Source: Planctomycetota bacterium (lineage in GTDB: Bacteria; Planctomycetota; Planctomycetia; Pirellulales; Pirellulaceae). From it: a stretch of DNA of 33,755 nt. The notes under the pieces were generated by a model. The model saw only the letters and a list, made by a program, of their open reading frames with translations, was not told where the DNA came from and did no database searches. Both the position numbers and the translations under genes were made by a program. The stretch covers positions 1 to 33,755 of the forward strand of contig JAPOKD010000005.1 in the NCBI GenBank assembly GCA_029977825.1. The letters are read 5' to 3'. Of the stretch, positions 1-6,243 are shown one piece after another (the first letter of the stretch is position 1; each line of letters opens with the position of its first letter).

Positions 1-141
1 ACTAACTGTGGTTATATAGGACGCGCTGACCAAACAATTGCAGGTGGCGATACTGCAAACTTTGGCATCTCCACTGCTGGCGGCGATCTTCTGTTTGGTT
101 CTGGTGGCACAACCGAGCGGATGCGTATCGACAGCTCGGGC
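1..141. repeat. Terminal direct repeat, left copy
   Basis: These 141 bases are identical to the last 141 bases of the window. Because the fibre frame continues in phase across the join, the overlap is best read as the closing overlap of a circular assembly. The length equals a common largest k-mer of short-read assemblers, so it need not be a physical terminal repeat. Confidence 0.95.
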
Positions 142-1893
142 CGCTTAGGTCTGGGGACTAGTAGCCCTGGCTCGTGGAACGCCAATTTCAACGGTCCTAT
201 GGCCGTGATTGGAAGTACGTCAAACACAGCTTGCGGACTTGTACTGGCTTCATCCGCTAGCTCACGTCTTGACTTTTCTGATGGGACAGGTGCTTTTGAT
301 CAGGCACCAGGTGCCATTGTTTACAACCATACAAGCAATTCTTTCACGGTCAATACTAACAACAGCACGGCAATAACTGTTGACTCATCACAGCGCGTTG
401 GTATTGGCGGAAATGGCGTAGGCACTGGATTAGGTGTTTACCTGCAAAGATCTGGAAGTTCAACAAATTTTTATGAAGCTAGCGACGGCACAAAGAAAAT
501 GATCGCTGGTGTCGACAGTACTTTAGATTATGTCAAGATTGGCACGCTTTCATCGCATCCTTTAGGTCTTATTGCTGGCAACGGTGAAAAAGTCAGGATT
601 ACCACTGACGGGAAAGTAGGTGTTGGAACTAGTAGTCCATCTCAAGCTCTTACGCTACGTGGTGAACAGTTTATTGAAACCAACTCAACGTCTGCAGATT
701 CTGGTAATGGTATTTACTGGCAGTCAACTACTTCCGGTTGGGCTACAAGTGGCGCTCATGCTGCAATATATGGAAAAAGGGTAGATGGCAGTAATGGTTA
801 CCTTAGATTTGATACACGTTCTAGTGGTACTACCGCCGAGCGGATGCGTATCGACAGCTCGGGCAGGGTAGGGATTGGCACTACGAGTCCGGCAGCAAGC
901 CTTGAAGTTGTTAGCAATACGGTGCCACAGTTCAAAGTTGGCATGGCAAATGATGCTGACCGTGCAAGTTTGATGCATAACGGCAGCAATCTTTATCTGG
1001 ATACAACTGCTGGTTCTATTATTTTTCGCACTAATACTAATTCCGAAAAGGCACAAATAGATTCAAATGGCAGGCTGTTAGTTGGTACGTCTAGTGACAT
1101 TAGTGGTGGTTTAAGCACGACAATAATCCAAGCTGTAACAAGCGGTGGCGGATTTGTTGGCTGCGGGCGTAATGATGATGTTGTAGGTACTGGAAACAAT
1201 ATTGGTGGCTTGCGTTTTTATTCCAATGATCCGACTGCAAGTACTTATAACGACGTGGCCGTTATTCAATGTGTTGCCGACGGTGATTTTGCTGCAGGTG
1301 ATTACCCAACACGTCTAGAGTTCTCCGTTACTGCGGATGGTGCGTCTTCTCCGACTGAGCGGATGAGGATTGCGCAAGATGGTAGGCATTTTACTTTTAG
1401 CCCTGGGGCGCTAACTCATAGAAGTCCTAATGGAGCCAACAGTAGCGATGCTTTATTTGTTGGTATTTATAGCGGAACGTCGACTACAAGCGGTGGAACA
1501 GCCTCTTTCTATGTAAGAACAAACGGCAACGTCGAAAACACCAACAACTCCTACGGCGCTATCTCTGACATCAAGCTGAAGGAGAACATCGTTGATGCCA
1601 GTTCTCAATGGGCTGACCTGAAAGCGTTGCGAGTTGTCAACTACAATTTCAAACCTGAGACAGGTGCCGAGACTCACAAGCAGCTCGGTTTGATTGCCCA
1701 AGAAGTTGAACTTGTTTCTCCTGGTCTCGTCAGCGAATCTCCTGACCGCGATGCAGAAGGCAACGACCTTGGCACCGTAACCAAGTCGGTGAACTACTCG
1801 GTGCTTTACATGAAGGCAGTGAAGGCACTTCAAGAAGCAATGGAACGCATTGAACAGCTTGAAGCCAAAGTTGCTGCCCTTGAGGCGTCGTAG
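1..1893 (+). CDS. Tail fibre, C-terminal part, with S74 self-cleaving chaperone domain
   Basis: This is the 3' part of the receptor-binding fibre whose 5' part ends the window; the frame is open from base 1 and joins in phase, giving 939 residues in all. The body is built of repeats of the type ERMRIDSSGRxGxGTxSP, as in phage fibres made of beta-rich trimer segments. The C-terminus carries a Peptidase_S74 intramolecular chaperone: SDIKLK supplies the Ser and the Lys five residues later that form the catalytic dyad in this family. Cleavage before that Ser (about residue 831 of the joined protein) would release about 109 residues ending in a coiled coil (KALQEAMERIEQLEAKVAAL). The family chaperone folds the fibre trimer and then leaves. 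A terminator hairpin follows directly. Confidence 0.93.
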   Translation, partial: TNCGYIGRADQTIAGGDTANFGISTAGGDLLFGSGGTTERMRIDSSGRLGLGTSSPGSWNANFNGPMAVIGSTSNTACGLVLASSASSRLDFSDGTGAFDQAPGAIVYNHTSNSFTVNTNNSTAITVDSSQRVGIGGNGVGTGLGVYLQRSGSSTNFYEASDGTKKMIAGVDSTLDYVKIGTLSSHPLGLIAGNGEKVRITTDGKVGVGTSSPSQALTLRGEQFIETNSTSADSGNGIYWQSTTSGWATSGAHAAIYGKRVDGSNGYLRFDTRSSGTTAERMRIDSSGRVGIGTTSPAASLEVVSNTVPQFKVGMANDADRASLMHNGSNLYLDTTAGSIIFRTNTNSEKAQIDSNGRLLVGTSSDISGGLSTTIIQAVTSGGGFVGCGRNDDVVGTGNNIGGLRFYSNDPTASTYNDVAVIQCVADGDFAAGDYPTRLEFSVTADGASSPTERMRIAQDGRHFTFSPGALTHRSPNGANSSDALFVGIYSGTSTTSGGTASFYVRTNGNVENTNNSYGAISDIKLKENIVDASSQWADLKALRVVNYNFKPETGAETHKQLGLIAQEVELVSPGLVSESPDRDAEGNDLGTVTKSVNYSVLYMKAVKALQEAMERIEQLEAKVAALEAS

Positions 1894-1923
1894 TCCTACT
1901 CTCTACTTTCCCTAGCGCGTAAA

Positions 1924-1951
1924 CCGCCCCGTGGCAACGCGGGGCTTTTTT
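1924..1951 (+). terminator. Intrinsic terminator after the fibre gene
   Basis: GCCCCG and CGGGGC form a GC-rich stem with an 8-base loop, followed at once by CTTTTTTA. This is a standard rho-independent terminator placed 30 bases after the fibre stop codon, and it should end the tail transcript. Confidence 0.85.
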
Positions 1952-1959
1952 ATTACAAT
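1931..1959 (+). promoter_or_regulatory. Possible sigma70-type promoter overlapping the terminator
   Basis: GTGGCA (4/6 to TTGACA) and TACAAT (5/6 to TATAAT) are separated by 17 bases, just upstream of the first gene of the lysis/accessory block. The -35 lies inside the terminator hairpin, so the call is weak. It would explain how genes after the terminator are transcribed. Confidence 0.3.
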
Positions 1960-1979
1960 TCAAACATCGCCTTTCATCC

Positions 1980-2318
1980 ATGACTGATTCACAACCTGGC
2001 ATCGACTTTCCTTTTACAGTTTGGAAGGTCGCCAACATGGACCGCAAACTAGATGACATTGGAACCGTCTACACCGTTCACTGGACTGTGAATCGTTTCA
2101 AGGATGGCGAGCAGGCTGGAGCCTATGGATCGATTGGCCTTGAAGCTCCAGAGCCTGACGATGCAATTCCTTACGCTGAATTGACAGAAGAAACCGTCAT
2201 CGGCTGGGTCACGGCACATTTCGGGGAAGAAAAGGTGGAAGAAATCACAGCAGCACTAGATGCCCAGATTGCTGAAAAATTGACACCAACCCATAGCGCC
2301 GGAGTGCCGTGGCAGTAA
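1980..2318 (+). CDS. Conserved phage hypothetical protein, 112 aa
   Basis: This acidic 112-residue protein lies directly after the fibre terminator. I recognise the pattern YTVHWTVNRF..GEQAGAYGSIGLEAPEPD..IPYAELTEE as a small conserved protein found near fibre genes in many cyanophages; its function is unknown. No membrane segment or signal peptide is visible. The gene starts an accessory block: its 3' end overlaps the GTG start of the next small gene by 10 bases, which suggests translational coupling. No strong Shine-Dalgarno is seen before the ATG, as for many genes here. Confidence 0.8.
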   Translation: MTDSQPGIDFPFTVWKVANMDRKLDDIGTVYTVHWTVNRFKDGEQAGAYGSIGLEAPEPDDAIPYAELTEETVIGWVTAHFGEEKVEEITAALDAQIAEKLTPTHSAGVPWQ

Positions 2319-2428
2319 AAGTTAAAACTGGCGTCAATCCACGAAAGCCAAAGAAAACCCGACAGGGGCAATCGCCACGATCCAAACCCCGGCACAATAA
2401 AAAAATCTATCGGGGTCAAGGAAAATAA
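2309..2428 (+). CDS. 39-aa highly basic peptide (GTG start)
   Basis: The ORF track missed this gene. It encodes 39 residues, VAVKVKTGVNPRKPKKTRQG to IYRGQGK, rich in Lys and Arg with almost no acidic residues. The KKTRQGQS core and the KKIYRGQGK end look like a short basic protein I associate with cyanophage genomes near lysis or fibre genes; I know no assigned function, and nucleic-acid binding is only a guess from charge. The GTG start lies inside the previous gene, and the stop overlaps the next ATG (TAATG). This three-gene overlap chain supports real translation. Confidence 0.65.
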   Translation: MAVKVKTGVNPRKPKKTRQGQSPRSKPRHNKKIYRGQGK

Positions 2429-2556
2429 TGGATAGCCACACGCTTGAAAACTGGAGAAAAGTTAAGCAGGCCCTTGAAAAGGCAGGCAAAACTGACTCTA
2501 TGTTTTACAGGCGTGCGGTCATGATTTTGGCGGGCAAAAAAGATCCTTTAGAATAG
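2428..2556 (+). CDS. 42-aa conserved small phage protein
   Basis: The ORF track missed this gene. The product begins MDSHTLENWRKVKQALEKAG and ends RAVMILAGKKDPLE. A helical, charged protein with a W-R-K motif and a C-terminal GKKDPLE resembles a small cyanophage protein of unknown role. Its ATG shares a base with the stop of the preceding gene, so it is probably translated by re-initiation. It has no membrane segment and no cysteines. Confidence 0.65.
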   Translation: MDSHTLENWRKVKQALEKAGKTDSMFYRRAVMILAGKKDPLE

Positions 2557-2580
2557 GGTCAGAAGTCCGGAGACCCTGCC

Positions 2581-2778
2581 GTGGATGTATTCTCCGGCGT
2601 TGCTACTGTCATCATTGCCTCTGCGACTGGTGCCCTCTGGCGACTTGACAAGCGTTCGAGCGTCATGGATGCCAGGATCACACTGGTCTTAGAGCAGATC
2701 ACAGCATTACGGTCAGACCACAAAGAACGCCTCGATGATCATGAAGCACGGTTGAGAGCAATAGAGGGCAGACATTAG
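2581..2778 (+). CDS. Small membrane-anchored coiled-coil protein, XhlA-like
   Basis: This 65-residue protein starts with GTG. Residues 4-20 (FSGVATVIIASATGALW) form a hydrophobic segment, and the remainder is a charged coiled coil rich in Glu, Arg and His ending EARLRAIEGRH. One membrane segment plus a coiled coil is the layout of haemolysin XhlA-type and other holin-accessory proteins. Its place before a second membrane protein and the endolysin fits a lysis cassette. Function is inferred from layout and context only. Confidence 0.65.
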   Translation: MDVFSGVATVIIASATGALWRLDKRSSVMDARITLVLEQITALRSDHKERLDDHEARLRAIEGRH

Positions 2779-2802
2779 AATTCAATCAACAGCATCAACA
2801 AC

Positions 2803-2940
2803 ATGGACCCCACCACTGCCGCGATGATTGCTGTTGGCCTCGCCGCCGCGTCTGAAATCATTGCGCTGTCTCCACTTCGCAGCAACAGCATCATTCAGAT
2901 CATCATGGAAGTGCTGCTGAAAGTGTTCCCAAAAAAGTAG
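2803..2940 (+). CDS. 45-aa holin-like membrane protein
   Basis: The ORF track missed this gene. The product begins MDPTTAAMIAVGLAAASEII and ends LLKVFPKK. It has one long hydrophobic stretch, a short polar turn (SPLRSNS), a second amphipathic helix and a basic tail. I recognise the pattern as a small conserved cyanophage protein that is often the candidate holin. It sits between the XhlA-like gene and the endolysin. The last codons are CCA AAA AAG followed by TAG, so the stop directly follows an A AAA AAG slippery heptamer that could send ribosomes into the next ORF in the -1 frame. Confidence 0.7.
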   Translation: MDPTTAAMIAVGLAAASEIIALSPLRSNSIIQIIMEVLLKVFPKK

Positions 2941-3001
2941 ACATCTGGACGCCACCGGACAGCCAATGGTTATTGCGTCTTGGCGATCCACATTGGACCA
3001 A
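2931..3001 (+). promoter_or_regulatory. Candidate -1 ribosomal frameshift signal (A AAA AAG, then TAG)
   Basis: In the frame of the holin-like gene, A AAA AAG has the X XXY YYZ phase and is the heptamer used by E. coli dnaX; the next codon is TAG. Downstream, CCAATG and CATTGG can pair, with an inner AUUGC/GCGAU helix. The stem begins about 25 bases after the heptamer, further than the usual 5-9, so the stimulator is uncertain. Confidence 0.4.
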
Positions 3002-3209
3002 TCGTCTCAAACAGGCAGCGCAGGATCATAAATTTCACACCACCTTGTCTCCTCGATTGGATCGTGAAATCGAGGATTGGCATAAGGCGCAAACTAGTCA
3101 TCAGTCGAAGGTGATCTATAAAGAAGAGGCCGGGACCAGCCAGCTAGGCGGGCCGATTAGCTTTCACCATGATTTTGGCGATGGAAAAAACACCGATTCG
3201 GCTGACTGA
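2937..3209 (+). CDS. Unknown ORF, probably a frameshift extension or TTG-started gene before the endolysin
   Basis: From the slippery site the -1 frame stays open for 90 codons: VDIWTPPDSQWLLRL, then a charged middle, then a Gly/His/Asp-rich end. There is no ATG or GTG anywhere in this frame between the previous in-frame stop and its end. The only ordinary start is a TTG at 2973, which has no Shine-Dalgarno. Expression as a -1 extension of the 45-aa holin-like protein is thus as likely as independent initiation. The composition looks protein-like, but I do not recognise a family. The end overlaps the endolysin start by about 40 bases. Confidence 0.45.
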   Translation, partial: VDIWTPPDSQWLLRLGDPHWTNRLKQAAQDHKFHTTLSPRLDREIEDWHKAQTSHQSKVIYKEEAGTSQLGGPISFHHDFGDGKNTDSAD

Positions 3210-3909
3210 TTTGTTCCGTTATTACAAAGCACTGCCACATCAGATCGCAGCTCTGGGGGAACTTGAGCAGCAAATCTTGCATTTTTGCCCTGATTGCTTT
3301 GATCGCAATCAAGAATGGTATTCAACATGGTGTCATGCGGTGGAGCCACCGTCCGCAGTGGACTGGCTAATTAGTCGCTATCAGGTGTCGAAGGTATCAG
3401 GACACAATGAGGCGTTGTTTGATGACGTATTTATGAACGATCTCAACATGCTGGTTCACTCGGCAAAAATGACAAGCGTGAATCAGCGAATCATGCTTTT
3501 GGCTCAGACATGCCATGAAACAGGTGGCTTTCGCTGGATGAAAGAATTGGCTGACGGAACTGATTACAACAACAGAGCAGATCTAGGAAATGGTCCCAAT
3601 GATGGACCAAAATTTAAGGGCGCTGGAGCCATAATGCTCACCGGCCGATATAACTATCAACGCTTTTATCAATGGCTAAAATCAACGAAGGGCATTGATG
3701 ATTCTAAAATCATGGAGATCGGGTGCGATTATGTTGCTGACACATATCCATTCACGAGTGCTATTTGCTGGATTGAAGAGAATAAATGGGCAGCGGCCTG
3801 TGATCGTGGAAGCATTTATGAAACAACGCGAATTCTTAACGGTGGCTACAACGGAATGAATGACCGTCTGAAGTATCATAAGCTTGCCTGCCAGTACATC
3901 AAAGAATGA
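3169..3909 (+). CDS. GH19-type endolysin (chitinase-like lysozyme)
   Basis: This 246-residue protein would cut host peptidoglycan at lysis. Residues 1-70 form a separate N-terminal region (LTDLFRYYKALPHQIAALGELEQQIL), possibly a targeting domain. The catalytic domain begins near residue 75: CHETGGF at about 115 carries the general-acid Glu of glycoside hydrolase 19, followed by YNNRADLGNG and the substrate loop ending LTGRYNY. The family's usual GRG before the LTGR motif reads GAG here. No signal peptide is visible, so a holin would be needed for release, which fits the small membrane genes upstream. An ATG at 3181 is an alternative start. Confidence 0.9.
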   Translation: MILAMEKTPIRLTDLFRYYKALPHQIAALGELEQQILHFCPDCFDRNQEWYSTWCHAVEPPSAVDWLISRYQVSKVSGHNEALFDDVFMNDLNMLVHSAKMTSVNQRIMLLAQTCHETGGFRWMKELADGTDYNNRADLGNGPNDGPKFKGAGAIMLTGRYNYQRFYQWLKSTKGIDDSKIMEIGCDYVADTYPFTSAICWIEENKWAAACDRGSIYETTRILNGGYNGMNDRLKYHKLACQYIKE

Positions 3910-4433
3910 GCGTGTTGTGTGATTGGCAAATAAAGGAACGCTGCGAAAAGCGGCAGATGATCTGGCCGTTTCGGGTAAATTTATTGAATCCTGCCAGTCT
4001 TGACGTGGTGATCGGCACGCAGTTAATGATCGAGGTGGCAGATACAGAAGAGCTACAGCGAATTGACATCAGCGAAAAAACAGCAGAGGATCCTTATCAG
4101 CTAGCTCCTGGTGAATTTATTTTGGCTGAGACCATGGAGACAATGAATATACCGCCAGACCTTGCGGTTCAATTTGTATTGAAGTCCAGCCGTGCGCGAG
4201 AAGGTTATCAGCACATGCTCGCAGGCTGGGCAGATCCTGGATTTGTGGGTCGTTTAACTTTGGAGATTCAAAACGTAAAAAGACATCATGAGTTGCCAAT
4301 CTATCCGAATCTAAAAATAGGGCAGCTCGTTTTTTTTGAAATGAGTAGCATTCCGCAGCATGATTATGCTGTGACGGGCAGATACAACAACAGCCTGCAC
4401 GTCATGCCAAGCGTTGATCATATCGCGGCTTGA
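3906..4433 (+). CDS. dcd: dCTP deaminase / dUTPase-fold protein
   Basis: This 175-residue protein has the trimeric dCTP deaminase fold. The signature is LKSSRAREG near residues 92-99, then AGWADPGFVGRLTLEIQN, where the Glu of LTLEIQN matches the catalytic Glu of Dcd; LAPGEFILAET upstream is also typical. The reaction is dCTP to dUTP, feeding dTTP synthesis during phage replication. The start overlaps the endolysin stop (ATGA). It is followed by a convergent leftward gene whose 3' end overlaps it by 16 bases. A bifunctional dCTP deaminase/dUTPase cannot be excluded from sequence alone. Confidence 0.9.
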   Translation: MSVLCDWQIKERCEKRQMIWPFRVNLLNPASLDVVIGTQLMIEVADTEELQRIDISEKTAEDPYQLAPGEFILAETMETMNIPPDLAVQFVLKSSRAREGYQHMLAGWADPGFVGRLTLEIQNVKRHHELPIYPNLKIGQLVFFEMSSIPQHDYAVTGRYNNSLHVMPSVDHIAA

Positions 4434-4573
4434 GTGAACAGAAAAATCACATAAAAATCATCGGCTTTCCTTAGGTCAAAGTTCTGATAACCATTGGCCT
4501 CGGCCCAGTTGATCGCTGATTCATAGTCGGCAAAAACACGGGTTGAGATGATGTCAAATTTGAAATGCATCAT
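4418..4573 (-). CDS. 51-aa hypothetical protein
   Basis: The ORF track missed this gene. The product starts MMHFKFDIISTRVFADYESA, continues INWAEANGYQNFDLRKADDF and ends YVIFLFTQAAI. The alternation of polar and hydrophobic residues around AINWAEANGY suggests a small alpha/beta fold; I do not recognise the family. The start overlaps the 3' end of the next gene upstream by 20 bases, consistent with translational coupling at the tail of the leftward cassette. The stop lies inside the dcd gene on the other strand. Confidence 0.6.
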   Translation of the reverse strand: MMHFKFDIISTRVFADYESAINWAEANGYQNFDLRKADDFYVIFLFTQAAI

Positions 4574-4730
4574 GAGATAGCTTCAAGATGGCCTGCTTCA
4601 GTTGTGATTTTTTTTGATCAACCAAGTGATGAGAGGAAACGAAGGAACAAACCTGTAGGCCGTCAGATTCAAGACATACTTTGAGCATGTCGTCATCAGT
4701 CGGCTGGATGCTTAGAGATGATGGGTCCAT
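4554..4730 (-). CDS. 58-aa hypothetical protein
   Basis: The ORF track missed this gene. The product begins MDPSSLSIQPTDDDMLKVCL and ends LKQAILKLSHDAFQI. It contains a short central segment (GLQVCSFVSSHHL) and a C-terminal amphipathic helix. The family is unknown. It forms an overlapping pair with the 51-aa gene downstream, and no Shine-Dalgarno is evident. A rightward gene starts about 40 bases away on the other strand, so this region may be a small divergent control point. Confidence 0.55.
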   Translation of the reverse strand: MDPSSLSIQPTDDDMLKVCLESDGLQVCSFVSSHHLVDQKKSQLKQAILKLSHDAFQI

Positions 4731-4767
4731 AGGTGGGCGTTAGAATTGAGTCAGCATTCGGAGATTG

Positions 4768-4989
4768 ATGCGGACATACATAGTCGAAATTACCGCAAAA
4801 CTCATCAGTCAGTCAGACGCAGCGCCTGAGGATTATCCGGAAGACATCTATGCGCAGCTTTCGGAATTTCTGCCATCAGAAGATCAACTGCTCGACCTAG
4901 AAGTTTCAACGTTTGCATTGCCTGAGAGGTTTTGTGAATCATCAAATCGATCAAACGATTCTGATTCCGAAAAAACAAGTCAAGTATAG
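4768..4989 (+). CDS. Acidic 73-aa hypothetical protein
   Basis: The ORF track starts this at a TTG, but the ATG one codon later has GGAG four bases upstream and is the better start. The product is strongly acidic (MRTYIVEITAKLISQSDAAP, then EDYPEDIYAQLSEFLPSEDQ) with a Ser/Asp-rich tail. The family is unknown. It runs rightward within a leftward cassette and overlaps the HNH gene by 56 bases, so the two probably form a small mobile-like unit. An acidic product beside a nuclease could be a partner or inhibitor, but nothing shows that. Confidence 0.6.
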   Translation: MRTYIVEITAKLISQSDAAPEDYPEDIYAQLSEFLPSEDQLLDLEVSTFALPERFCESSNRSNDSDSEKTSQV

Positions 4990-5245
4990 ACTTAGAGATC
5001 AGATTTTTCTGGCTTGGGGTTGGTGTTGCGCATACTGCGGCAGCATGTTGGGAGAGAAGGACGCGACTTTGGATCATGTCCTCGCAAAGAAAAAAGGAGG
5101 ATTGACAATTAAAAAAAATCTTGTAGCTTGCTGCTTTGGCTGTAATTCAGGAAAGTCAGCAACTGATTGGAAGCAGTGGTTTCGGAGTCGGCCTTATTGG
5201 TCAGAAGTGCGTGAGCGTTGGATCGAAGAATGGCTTGAGCAATAA
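4934..5245 (+). CDS. Small HNH endonuclease
   Basis: This protein of about 103 residues contains a compact HNH domain: CAYCG near residue 36, the DH pair in ATLDHVLAKKKGG, and NLVACCFGCNSGKS, whose CxxC completes the zinc site. The ORF track uses an earlier TTG, but GAGAGG four bases before an in-frame GTG supports the GTG start chosen here. The domain cuts DNA; free-standing copies in phages act in homing or in host DNA breakdown. It lies opposite to the surrounding leftward cassette, in line with insertion. The C-terminal end WSEVRERWIEEWLEQ is helical and charged. Confidence 0.85.
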   Translation: MNHQIDQTILIPKKQVKYRLRDQIFLAWGWCCAYCGSMLGEKDATLDHVLAKKKGGLTIKKNLVACCFGCNSGKSATDWKQWFRSRPYWSEVRERWIEEWLEQ

Positions 5246-5344
5246 AAGAAATGAGCCAGATTTTGAGCTTTTACCTCGCAGTGGGTATCAACGCAAACAT
5301 CATCGCTTGGCCTGCAAACACGCCATAATTTCGGGCCTGTTTGC

Positions 5345-5668
5345 TCAATCTTTAATCGGCAAATACAGGTCACAGCACTGAGCAAATTTACCCCCAGTCT
5401 GACGGCATTCCGGGACACCTAGGTCACAAAGCCTTTGCCGTGGTTTGTATTGCTGACAATCCCAACAGGTAACGGAGCTGGTGGCGTGCATTGCTTTGAA
5501 CTGCTTGTAAAAGGCGAAGGCTGAATCCTTTGCCACTTGCAGGTCTTGGGTGCCCAATTCCAGCGACTCACTATGTTCTTTTTTGGGGCCGACAATGACG
5601 TCGGCGATCCATTGGCGTGAGATCAGATCGAATCTGAGTTTGAGGCGGCCTGCAAACAAAGAAAACAT
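5345..5668 (-). CDS. Cysteine-containing hypothetical protein, 107 aa
   Basis: The N-terminal half (LKLRFDLISRQWIADVIVGP) looks like a small beta domain. The C-terminal half has a likely metal site: CWDCQQYKPRQRLC, then PEC and CCDLYLP, six to seven cysteines in about 45 residues. I do not recognise the family; a zinc-binding or redox role is possible. Its ATG overlaps the stop of the zinc-ribbon gene upstream, so the two are coupled. A 7-bp inverted repeat (GCAAACA/TGTTTGC) lies directly after its stop but lacks a T-run. Confidence 0.65.
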   Translation of the reverse strand: MFSLFAGRLKLRFDLISRQWIADVIVGPKKEHSESLELGTQDLQVAKDSAFAFYKQFKAMHATSSVTCWDCQQYKPRQRLCDLGVPECRQTGGKFAQCCDLYLPIKD

Positions 5669-5913
5669 CAGTTGATTGGTGGGCAGTCGTCGATTAGATC
5701 AACGTAAGTCGTCTGGCGAAAACCGGCAAACGAAACACGTTGATCCACGACCACTTGTTCAACTTGCTGTTTTGTCCAAAATCTAAACCCACAGTCGACA
5801 CAAAACCGACGGCGAATGTAATCTTTGGTTTGCTTTTCACGAAAGACTGAACCGGTTAGCTTTGTTCTTTCTCCACAGACTGGGCAGGCGTAAAATTCAT
5901 TACGTCCGGGCAT
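5668..5913 (-). CDS. Zinc-ribbon protein, NrdR-N-like
   Basis: This 81-residue protein has two CxxC knuckles, CPVCG near residue 10 and CVDCG near 38, separated by a basic stretch (KDYIRRRF). The spacing and the following FRFWTKQQVEQV resemble the zinc ribbon at the start of NrdR and of Ogr-type activators, without the rest of either protein. A small DNA- or RNA-binding regulator is plausible. Its 5' end overlaps the preceding gene by about 58 bases, a long overlap, so the true start could be an internal codon. Confidence 0.7.
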   Translation of the reverse strand: MPGRNEFYACPVCGERTKLTGSVFREKQTKDYIRRRFCVDCGFRFWTKQQVEQVVVDQRVSFAGFRQTTYVDLIDDCPPIN

Positions 5914-6062
5914 TGATCAGGGGTGTCGCGATAGTGTGCTCCAAGTTCAAGGCAGTATTCCTCCCAAAGGCCAGTGAACAACTGATTATCACGGCCTGAG
6001 GCTTGATAAAGACGCTTCATAAAATCAGCCCGGCGCTGATCGAGTTTTGTCTGTGGAGTCAT
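5856..6062 (-). CDS. 68-aa hypothetical protein
   Basis: This small, polar, mostly helical protein (MTPQTKLDQRRADFMKRLYQ, later LFTGLWEEYCLELGAHYRD) has no recognisable domain. It overlaps the genes on both sides, 38 bases with the 72-aa gene upstream and 58 with the zinc-ribbon gene downstream. The length of both overlaps lowers confidence in its exact start. Even so, the frame fills the only space between two better supported genes. Confidence 0.55.
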   Translation of the reverse strand: MTPQTKLDQRRADFMKRLYQASGRDNQLFTGLWEEYCLELGAHYRDTPDQCPDVMNFTPAQSVEKEQS

Positions 6063-6243
6063 GAAGGAGATTGATGATAAAGATTAGTTCATTTCGAGCT
6101 TGGTCCATGTGAGGCATGTCGCCAAGCTCCTGCAGTCTGGCTCGAATCTGTTGGATCAGCAAGTCACGTTCATACGCTCGTCCGATGCCAAACGCAGAAT
6201 TCTCATTAATCAAAGTCAACAGTCGATCTCTTTGTTCAGTCAT
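6025..6243 (-). CDS. 72-aa hypothetical protein, helical
   Basis: The product begins MTEQRDRLLTLINENSAFGI and continues with repeated Arg/Leu-rich helices (YERDLLIQQIRARLQEL). It is probably a small coiled-coil protein, family unknown. The start overlaps the 3' end of the 77-aa gene upstream by 8 bases, so it probably belongs to the same polycistronic message. No Shine-Dalgarno is seen upstream. Confidence 0.6.
   Translation of the reverse strand: MTEQRDRLLTLINENSAFGIGRAYERDLLIQQIRARLQELGDMPHMDQARNELIFIINLLHDSTDKTRSAPG

Noticed and set aside
5309-5658. 12-base direct repeat GGCCTGCAAACA flanking the 107-aa gene
   Set aside because: By simple counting about 0.7 such pairs within 340 bases are expected across a genome of this size, so it is not evidence of insertion.
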